DNA from: Triangularia verruculosa
Lineage: Eukaryota > Ascomycota > Sordariomycetes > Sordariales > Podosporaceae
Reading direction: 5' to 3'
NCBI GenBank assembly: GCA_033296885.1
Contig: MU863878.1
Location: 434,001 to 498,000 of the forward strand
Length of the DNA: 64,000 nt
Below the pieces are notes generated by a model, which was not told where the DNA came from, ran no database searches, and saw nothing but the letters and a program-made list of their open reading frames with translations. Numbering within the stretch: the first letter of the stretch is position 1; the number at the start of each line of letters is the position of its first letter. The position numbers and the translations under genes were made by a program. Of the stretch, positions 56,705 to 64,000 are shown piece after piece.

Positions 56705-57975
56705 GTTGGATGGTAACCTCCGGTTCTAGGGTAGGTATCTTCTCTCAAAGGTGAGCACTGGTATAGGTAGCTCAGTAAAGAGGGATAGTATGAACCGGAA
56801 GGGTAGGTGGATTTGTCGTTGTTGATAGTGATGATGATATGAGATGTGGTGGTGTGAGTGCTACGATATGTGCCCCGCGTTCAGTTGACGGGTTGGAGTG
56901 GAATGCCCCGCACTACGGTCATGAGGCCGTATAATTTGGGAGACAGGACGAGGCACGATGGCGGGAAGCTGCAGGCTTGTTCAACGCTGCAATTGACCAA
57001 TAGACGCTGACGCCGGGCTGTTTGCACAGGCGAATTAGGCAAGTGCTTCCACATTTTGCCCTGTCTTTGGTGTCGTCATGCCCCATGGGCAAAGCCTGTC
57101 TCCCCACATGAGCTCCTTCTCGCCGAGTATTTCACCGTAGCCGAGCTCATGCAGTGCTCCTGCTTTTCATGTCATTTCATTGTCTTTAAGCCGAACCTTC
57201 CAGTCTCCTGAGGGCAGTCATTTGTCTGAAGTTGGTGTTACCTGTTTGCTCCGCCAGTTCGTTGCCGTTTCCCTCCTTGAAACCCCCAAGATTTGGAGAA
57301 CTGGCGGGGTTCACTCCGGACTCTGGACCGCGGGGCCGATCGCGGCGGCTCCACCATCCGACCCCCGGCTCCGCTAGCCCCGGCTCCGCTAGCCCCGGAC
57401 TCGATGGTGTAAGTGGCGCCCTGGTTTTGCAAGGAACCATCACTTGGAATATCACATCGATGAAGACCCCAATATTCACCGCAGAATCAGATGTTTTTTG
57501 CCATTTCATGGTTTCTCCCTAACCAACCATTTGACAACATACTCGTACATTGACCACGATCTTTCTTTTTCCGAGATGTCAAACCACCGCAATGTCAAAT
57601 TACCACCATTAATACCCGTGTTGTATACTTGTTGCCTTGTGAAGAAACAAAAATCAGCATCTGTTGGTACAGTGAAACATCCATAATTCCCACATTCCAC
57701 AAAAGCAGAACGAACAACTGAAACTGAACAAGAAACTGCGTATGTACAAGTCCACTACCAAAGCCAAACCACCTTGACAATTCCCACCAGATTTCGCAAA
57801 TGTCGTTGCCAACTCATTTATGCAATACTACAACCCAAACGCCACAGAATAACAGGTGATATCTGCGTCATCAGCACATGGGTTTTGTTGCCTTGTTGCT
57901 TGCCGAGTTTGTATGTCTTTCACCCTCCTCCGCTGTCAACACCTGCTCATTGCTATCCGGTCGGTGTTGACAATG
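56705..57975. other. Gap between galactokinase and metallothionein genes
   Basis: Galactokinase promoter on the left, metallothionein 3' region on the right. It contains two 15-bp tandem copies at 57363-57392. A + ORF at 57232-57522 overlaps that repeat and looks like chance. Confidence 0.4.
57363..57392. repeat. Two tandem copies of a 15-bp GC-rich unit
   Basis: CCCCGGCTCCGCTAG is repeated exactly twice, followed by a partial third copy. Confidence 0.8.
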
Positions 57976-58151
57976 CTATTCCTTGGGGTGCTTTTGAAAG
58001 CAAGCGTGTTAGCCTAATTCTTTCTCGCACTGACAGGGGGGTCGAGGGAGAGAAGAGGAAAGAGGTAAAGACGTACAGGGCAATTCGTGCAAGTGCACTG
58101 TCCCTTGGGGCAGGTACACGTCCCCGAAGTCGAGCAGCCGCAGTCACTCAT
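57976..58151 (-). CDS. Copper metallothionein (29 residues, one intron)
   Basis: A tiny Cys-rich metal-binding protein. Exon 58151-58077 encodes 25 residues starting MSDCGCSTSGTCTCPKGQC and ending CTCTNCP; seven cysteines sit in CXC-type clusters at positions 4, 6, 12, 14, 19, 21 and 24, the seven-Cys pattern of the Neurospora-type copper metallothionein. An 86-nt intron (GTACGT donor, GCTAAC branch) follows. Exon 57990-57976 adds HPKE and a TAG; using the next AG, nine bases on, would give only E before the stop. No Phe, Tyr or Trp, as usual for metallothioneins. Presumably copper-inducible and cytosolic; this is from the family, not from a site I can see. Confidence 0.85.
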
Positions 58152-58879
58152 GATTGTTGTTGAATGTTGGATGTCCTGGTGACTTTTGTTCTTGTCTTGT
58201 CTTCTGATTTTTGGGTAAATGTATCAATCAAAAGATGATAAGAGAATGATGATGATGTTTTTCTGCCAAGTTTGAGGGAAAAATGTGGAAAAAGTCACCA
58301 AAAGTGCAGGAAAGGAAAGAAACACATGTCAAATGGAGGAACAGGAAAAGGAAATTCCCGGACGCTGCTATATACCCCCTCCAACGCCGTCAAAGTCCTG
58401 TCAAAGCTGCCACCCTTATTCAGGCCCTTCAGAGTGAAAAGAGCCCGTCTGTGGTGCTAGTTGGGGTGGTCTTGAGCGATCTCAAACTGGCGGCTGATCG
58501 GAACTCGTTGGTGGCGACATGACGTCGGGAGTCCGTCAACAAAGAAAAGGTAGGGGTCCAAACTGTCGGGCGGGTTTCCGAAGGTGGGTGGTTTCGGTGT
58601 GCTAGCTTGGGGTGGTTGAGTCGTGGTGACAAAGCTAATGAATCGGATGGAATTGGGAGGGTGGGCTGGACGGAAAGGGGCTCCGGTTGCTGGGTACGAG
58701 TGGTGATCCAGGGAGATGGTGTCCGGTTCGGGAAAAACGTCAACATCGGAAAGGGTGTGCGAACTGGAAGCTGCAGGACAGTAACAGTGCCCCTGAGGTC
58801 TTGAGGACGTATGTCAAAGAGCATGACTTATTCCGTTAATAAGAACCAACTGAACTAGAGTCACCCGTATCATTGTTGG
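58152..58879. other. Metallothionein promoter region and 3' flank of the next gene
   Basis: No credible ORF. Includes the TATA-like element noted separately. Confidence 0.45.
58368..58376 (-). promoter_or_regulatory. TATA-like element upstream of the metallothionein gene
   Basis: On the minus strand the sequence reads GGTATATAGC about 220 bases upstream of the metallothionein ATG. A TATA box would suit a strongly induced small gene. No experimental support. Confidence 0.35.
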
Positions 58880-60852
58880 CTACATGTCAGGGCCTGCGCT
58901 TCCCGCCCCTTCTTCTCCATCGTCGGTAATGTCAGCTAGAGGATAACTCCACCAATTCTCCCACCACTTTTCACTGTCACCCTCACGAGGCGGCCAAACC
59001 CCAGCCCAAAGCTCCCTAGTGTATTCATCTGCGGATCCTTTCAGGTGATCCAATGCCGCTTCCCTAAGCGCGCTTGCTTTGGTGATCTCGCGCACCTCCA
59101 TCTGCGCCGACTCTCCATCGTCCCTTGTGCAGAGCCAGCTACGCCCGGCAACCAATCCTGCAATATTGCCGTAGGATCTTCGATACGGTTCACGGATGCG
59201 CACGAACTTGGAGTGAAACGGGCGTACCCCGATTTTGAGGCGTTCCAAAGGGCACTTCCCCGCCGTGATCTTTCGAATGATGGCCCGCACCAATGTCTCA
59301 TCAACAGCAATGTCAATGAGATCCCCCACGAAAGCTCGCAACTTTTCCCATGACGGGGTGCCTTTGGAAAATAGGAGACGAGTTCGTGGCCAGTCAAACT
59401 GCAGCACAACCCGTCGGAGTCGCGGCAGCCGGCCGAGTACCTCGTACATGGCGACTTCATTCGGTCCTCCTTGCTCGCGCCTCACTTGAAAATGGACGTC
59501 TTCCAGGTTTGGGCAGCACTGGACCAGCTCTCGTACCTCGGAAGCAGTAAGAGGCGTCGGGTATATCCGAAGTTTGCGCAGCGACAGGCGCGGGCCCTCG
59601 AAGATCGCAAGGTAGCTGCTATCATCGAATCATCACCAAGTCTGAGAGTCTCGAGGCGAGGGAGAGCGGAGAGTAGCGAGCCCAGATTCTTCCGCGTGTC
59701 CATGCAGTCGACGGTCAGTTCCCGCAGCGAACAAAGCTCGCCGTCTTTCGCCATTGAGATCATTTGTTCGACATCGTCGGCAATGCATGGGGTTAGTTTT
59801 AGTCGTCTTAGATCTCGGAATGATCGCAGACGCCTCCATGTCCTAATGCGATGGAGACCACCAATCTCCATCCATGGATTGCACAACACCAAAGTTTCTA
59901 GTGGAAACTCTTTTAACTCCACGGGTATTCCAGCATCTGCCAATTTATTGGGCTCGTCATGAGAACCAGACAAGAGGTCTGGCAAGGTAGGCTTGAAATT
60001 TCCCCAAGCCATCGGCAGTGGCACTGTGGGGCCTTGACGTGTGCGACGCAGTCGTACATCTCTAAGTGAAGACGAGTTGGCCGCTAACCAAACAATAGCG
60101 TGGATATTGTAGCTCGTCTCTCCATCTGAGCTACCTGACCCGTACTTCATGTCTATACTGTAGAGACAAGGAGAGCTCATCACCGCGAACTCGTCAGGGT
60201 CGATATCATGAACATTTCTTCTGTCTTAGTAAAGACTTCGAAGACTGAAGGCTTTCATGTGCAAGCGACTCTTCGGGTGGTGTTGATGCAAGGCGGCGAG
60301 AACGCATGGCGCGATTTGATGAGTACAGGAATAAACCAGGTCTCTCAGAGCGGGTAGCTGGCCCAAGAAGTCGGCGAAGGGCTGCCACACCTCATTTTGT
60401 TCCTGCTTCCACTCTGGTGTGAATTTCGGTTTGTCGGGCGCAAAATGTGTCAAGTCGAGATCATCCTCATTTTCACTGTCCCCTTCTTCATGAGCGGCCT
60501 CGTTCCATCCACCATTGGCAATGAATCTTCCGTCAACAGCGTTGGGACCGACGTGATCGGTGCCACACAGCAGGAAACCTTCGAGATTGATTCGGCGGAC
60601 ATGGGGGAAGCGATTGTCGACGGCAAGTGTGTTTTTCAATTGCTCTAGATCCCGGATGAGCTTCTCGTTGTCGCGTATTATGAGCTTGATACCCGCGAAG
60701 CGTTGAGGTCCCGCGGCCTGACAACAGAATCTGCTGGTCAGAGAAAAGGGGAAAATGCTGCGTCGATCAACGAACTCGAGGAGATACTGGGCAATATGTA
60801 GCGGGAGACTCTCCAGAGTCCCAGGGCGCTCAGATGGGCTCTGGGACTGCAT
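58880..60852 (-). pseudogene. F-box / LRR-like protein gene with a nonsense codon and a frameshift
   Basis: From the ATG at 60852 the product begins with an F-box-like segment (LESLPLHIAQYLLEFVDRRS, FSLTSRFCCQAA), continues through RLHMKAFSLRSLY, and meets a TAA at 60228-60226 (codon 209). The same frame then goes on as DRRNVHDIDPDEFAVMSSPC and LRR-like text (LRDLRRLKLTPCIADDVEQM, LRELTVDCMDTRKNLGSLLS). Near 59612-59640 coding content moves to the next frame and resumes as YLAIFEGPRLSLRKLRIYP, then LVQCCPNLEDVHFQVRREQG, and runs to a TGA at 58880. I found no intron that repairs either break. F-box/LRR proteins recruit substrates to SCF ligases; this copy looks inactive unless the breaks are sequence errors. 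Confidence 0.6.
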
Positions 60853-60963
60853 AGCTGATAATTTGGACGAAATGCTATGTGCCCGTGTTGTGGGGAGAAA
60901 GCAAGCTCAAGCACCATCGGCATGGCAGCGTGGACGTCTCGCCAGCTACACGTGATGCGTAAG

Positions 60964-60980
60964 TTAGGGTTTAGGGTTTA
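60964..60980 (+). repeat. Telomere-like TTAGGG/TTTAGGG motif
   Basis: TTAGGG, TTTAGGG and TTTA in tandem, with another TTAGGG at 61002-61007. It lies 112-155 bases upstream of the F-box gene ATG. It could be an interstitial telomeric scar or a telobox promoter element. Confidence 0.7.
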
Positions 60981-61267
60981 TATTACCGTATCGGAGACCT
61001 GTTAGGGTATACGGGACTCCGTGGGTTTGAAAGGGGGATTCCGATCAATTGGAGAGGCATTTCACAAACAGTGTCCTTACCAAGTCAGAAGAGCTGAGGG
61101 AGTCTTGCCAAATCGAAAGCCAGAACCGGTAGTGGTAGATAGGCTCGCTGTAATTTCGACAGGAGTGACTTTTTCCAAGTGTAGTTTGATAGAGGCTCAT
61201 CGATTTGGGCTTGGGAAATATATTGCCTGCTGTTACACCAAGAGCGATAGTTTTACGACCCCCCGAG

Positions 61268-61420
61268 TTATCTTTTAAGCCTTTTAACTATCCTTTAAAG
61301 CCTTTTAACTATCTTTTAAAACCTTTTAACTATTTTTAAAGCCTTTTAACTATCTTTTAAGGCCTTCTAACTATCTTTTAAAGCCTTTTAATTATCTTTT
61401 AAAGCCTTTTAATTATCCTT
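61268..61420. repeat. AT-rich 21-bp minisatellite, about 7 copies
   Basis: The unit is close to CTATCTTTTAAAGCCTTTTAA. Copies differ mostly by C/T or G/A changes (for example CTATC to TTATC, AAGCC to AAACC, CCTTTTAA to CCTTCTAA), and one copy is a base short. Each unit contains the small palindrome CTTTTAAAG. It stands out strongly from the GC-rich surroundings. Confidence 0.85.
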
Positions 61421-61479
61421 CAATATTATATACCTACTTTACAGTACTAGTTATTTTGTCCAGGACGTAACACTTTACC

Positions 61480-61513
61480 TACATAGTACGGATTGACAAA
61501 GTACATAGTACGG
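61480..61513. repeat. 12-bp direct repeat TACATAGTACGG
   Basis: Two exact copies, 61480-61491 and 61502-61513, ten bases apart, just beyond the minisatellite. Confidence 0.75.
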
Positions 61514-61634
61514 GGAGTGTGTCTCTTTCATAAACATAAAGTACGCTTGATGATCCCTAACCGAAACTATACGCTAACCATGAGACACCATCTCCCAACG
61601 ACTCCACATTCACCTCCTACCAACCTGTAATCAA

Positions 61635-62236
61635 TTATTCTGAGCCAAATAGCTCCGACCTCACCCTCTCCTCCGCCCATATCACCCAATCATAGGGGAG
61701 AGCTGGAAAACGCACCACCACTACAAACCCACCCAAATACTCCAACCCCGATGCGGTGCCTCCCACCTGGGGCACGAAACTCGACAATGAGATTGGCGGG
61801 GCGATACTATCTCAGCTTTTGCCCCAACGGGGAGTCGAGGTCGCTGATGCAGAAACTCCTGGATGACCTGCCAGGGCACTCGGTGACTGTGAACTTGAGC
61901 CAGTAGGTGTCAGAGCTGTGCGAATCGACAACGAGAATGAGTTCGTGGATGCTGGTAGCGACTCTGGCGAGTCCACCAGGAATGAGCGACATGACCTCAG
62001 CTCGGGTGGTGCGGTCGACTTCGCGCAGGTTTTTGAGGTCGGTGAATGCACCCAACTCCGCCCAGATTATACACCTCTCCTCGGTAGAGAGGCTGTCGAT
62101 GGTCTTGGCCATCTTCGAGGGGGGGAAGTCGGGTTCGTGGTCCGAATTGAACGAGTAGTGGCCGGTCGTTGCCCGATGATGATCGAAGGGTGCCCGGAAG
62201 CTTTGAATGCCGGGGCGATAAGATTGTAAAGGTCAA
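61635..62236 (-). pseudogene. Unknown ORF with a frameshift
   Basis: The minus frame is open from about 62236 through an ATG at 62112 (MAKTIDSLSTEERCIIWAEL) to a TAG at 61809-61807. One base over, coding-like text resumes as IAPPISLSSFVPQVGGTASG and LEYLGGFVVVVRFPALPYDW and ends at a TAA at 61637-61635. The second half has the look of a conserved C-terminus. A single-base change near 61810 would explain both parts. I recognise no family; an N-terminal exon upstream of 62236 is possible. Confidence 0.3.
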
Positions 62237-63222
62237 AAATGTTGAATCAAAAAAAATAGCAGGCTGACCATCTGATGTGACAATGCTTGTAAGTTGTTGG
62301 AGCAGTCAATCTCTCATGCTCGCGCCCAACGCTCGTACTTTATCAGAAATGAAGGAGCTACGTACCGACGCAGTGACGTACATGTGATAGCTATCTCATA
62401 GGAAGGAGTCAGCGAAGAAGACATCAGCTTTGGCTACAACAGTGGCAAGAACTGCCCCTCCCCACCCCCACAATGAACCCCCCTAAGGGCAGGAGTCACC
62501 ACCACCGCCCAGGCCCAGTATCACATCACTCGCATTACTCCTTCCACGGTGAGATATCAGCCAAATCAGAAGAGAAAGGCAAGCGCCGGCGTGGTGTTGC
62601 ATTAAAACAGATATATGTAGCAAAACCCCCCAAAAATGCACCCCGTCATAACTAAATTGTTTCGTCGAGATATCCATCCCTTGAACCACCCATCTGACTC
62701 ATATCCGAGTCACCAACCACCCCTCCCCGATGTTTTTATGTCCACAGTCATTACACAATGATGAAACCCCGAACCATGAGATGGTTCCCCGAATGTACCA
62801 ATAATCCCTCGCCCATCCCCCCTGAAAAAGGACTGTGTTGTACAAAGATGTTGGAAAGATAGGAGCGTGTAGTGTCAGTACTGTTTTCCTGACTAGAGCT
62901 CCCGATTTGGAAGAGGTTGATCCCGTGAGGGAGAGTTTCTGTTGATAAAGGAAAGAGAAAATCTTGTGAAGCCGAAAAGAGTATTAAAAGCGGTATGAAT
63001 AGGTACCCAGGTATGTGAAGAAATGGTGCTATGATACGTTTTGAAGGCCGGCAAATCGTTGAAGTGGAAGGTTCGAAAGCGGGGATGATTAAAACAGTGT
63101 ATGAGAGCAAGAGCCGTTGCTGAAAGAGAGGAAAAGTACGTGAAAATCGTGGGAGTGTTGATACAATCGTTGGTGATACCCAACGATGGTGCTGATGTGC
63201 GAGGCGACAGCCGACGCCCTGT
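62237..63222. other. Intergenic region
   Basis: 3' UTR of the gene at the right edge plus sequence without credible ORFs. Confidence 0.4.
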
Positions 63223-64000
63223 TCAGCGGCTGTCGAGGTAGGTGCTTAGGCCAGACGTAGACTCTTCATCCACTGCGTAACCAGCATCAGCCTCTCTCAT
63301 CTCCACATCCATCCACTCGGCCCGTCCTGAGGGAAAAAGTGCTGGATCAACATTGGACATATCAAATGCATAGCTGTTATCGTTTTGATGCCAAAGTTCC
63401 TGGCCCCTCTGCTGGGCCGTATCAAATTCCGTCACCATCTCAGGATACTCGTTCCGAGAAAAGCCTTCATCGTTGCCGTTGATGCCAAAAAGCTGCTGGC
63501 TGATCGAAGGGTAAGAATACAAGGAAGCGTCATCGTTCTGATCAGACATTGACCGGTTGGAACTTGGAGGAAAGTTGAAGGACGACGACACTGCAGTAAA
63601 GGCTGCAGGAGCCTGTTGAAGGTCCGGGATCGGGTTTGCTTCGACAGGCAGCGGAGTAACGGAGCTGTCGGTGCAGTCACAGTGCTCTGCTGCAGGAAGA
63701 CAGATGGCCGAGGGAAGCGAGGTGGGCAGGGAGTTTGGTCTAGAGCCCAGCCTGACCGCCCACACAACCAACAATCCAATATCCGGCACGTGGCGCGTCT
63801 CGAGCATCTTCCTCAATATAAACGATGTCTGTGGCTCCCACTCCATCTTCGTACGCTGGCCCAGGCGGTTCTTCCAGACCTCGTCGATATATGTCTGGCG
63901 CATCAGGTTGCGGAAGCGGGTGACATACGACCACCTCTGATTCGGCAGGTTCTCGTCGACGTGGGCGATGACATGGTTGAAGTATTCCTCGGCAGTCTTT
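63223..64000 (-). CDS. C-terminal part of an unknown protein, cut by the window end
   Basis: The minus frame is open from the window edge to a TGA at 63225-63223, about 259 residues. The part nearest the edge is folded-looking and well conserved in character (AEEYFNHVIAHVDENLP, NQRWSYVTRFRNLMRQTYID, TKMEWEPQTSFILRKM). The remainder is Ser/Pro/Asn/Asp-rich and probably disordered, ending GLSTYLDSR. This resembles the activation-type tail of a fungal regulator, but I see no DNA-binding domain in the window and give no family name. The start lies beyond base 64000. Confidence 0.65.
   Translation of the reverse strand, partial: KTAEEYFNHVIAHVDENLPNQRWSYVTRFRNLMRQTYIDEVWKNRLGQRTKMEWEPQTSFILRKMLETRHVPDIGLLVVWAVRLGSRPNSLPTSLPSAICLPAAEHCDCTDSSVTPLPVEANPIPDLQQAPAAFTAVSSSFNFPPSSNRSMSDQNDDASLYSYPSISQQLFGINGNDEGFSRNEYPEMVTEFDTAQQRGQELWHQNDNSYAFDMSNVDPALFPSGRAEWMDVEMREADAGYAVDEESTSGLSTYLDSR

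Larger units (their letters stand above)
60853..61634. other. Intergenic region with telomere-like motifs and a minisatellite
   Basis: Contains three TTAGGG words (60964-61007), a 21-bp AT-rich minisatellite (61268-61420) and a 12-bp direct repeat. No gene seen. Confidence 0.6.

Noticed and set aside
61268..61420. CRISPR-like array
   Set aside because: The units are contiguous with no unique spacers; this is a minisatellite in a eukaryotic genome.

Overview
The window is nuclear DNA of a filamentous ascomycete, most likely a Sordariomycete and probably of the Sordariales. The reasons are short introns (about 50-140 nt) with GTRNGY donors and CTAAC/CTGAC branch points, C-ending codons, a Zn2Cys6 regulator, NST1, a fungal copper metallothionein and a Rho2-type GTPase. 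About two dozen protein genes and three tRNA genes lie on both strands with no operon logic; neighbours are mostly unrelated housekeeping genes. Exon joins were worked out by eye from splice signals and reading frame.

Layout. 1-8.9 kb: PlsB-type glycerol-3-phosphate/DHAP acyltransferase (-), RNase P subunit Pop4 (+), a small secreted protein (+), pantothenate synthetase (+). 8.9-20 kb: Zn2Cys6 transcription factor (-) with a very long upstream gap, ASTRA subunit Asa1 (+), HAD phosphatase (-), TTC1-like TPR protein (+). 20-26.3 kb: an unknown gene broken by an in-frame TAG (+), Atg33-like mitophagy protein (-), tRNA-Ser(CGA), Tma20 (-), an I78-type protease inhibitor (-), tRNA-Val(AAC). 26.3-30.9 kb: gene-poor DNA with a decayed PIP-kinase-like relic. 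31-42 kb: single-pass membrane protein (+), NST1 (-), Rho2 (+), mitochondrial ribosomal protein mL40 (-). 42-50 kb: a lineage-specific gene with an in-frame TAG (-), intron-bearing tRNA-Ala(TGC), FGAM synthase (+). 50-58.2 kb: Sgt2 (-), RING-CH membrane E3 (+), galactokinase (-), copper metallothionein (-). 58.8-64 kb: a disrupted F-box/LRR-like gene, TTAGGG motifs, a 21-bp AT-rich minisatellite, a frameshifted ORF, and a gene cut by the window end.

Most notable pattern. Long conserved genes (FGAM synthase, NST1, GPAT, galactokinase, Asa1) read without a break, while several lineage-specific genes carry in-frame stops or frameshifts. The two strongest in-frame stops, and the Tma20 stop, are all TAG and are followed by open, coding-like sequence in the same frame. 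In Sordariomycetes, A-to-I mRNA editing in sexual tissue changes UAG to UGG, so these are candidate editing sites. C-to-T decay (CAG to TAG) or unrecognised introns are the alternatives. Other points of interest are a 6-nt microexon in rho2, a stop-free in-frame intron encoding a membrane-like segment in the RING-CH gene, and five copies of the palindrome TACCTAGGTA, all between genes.
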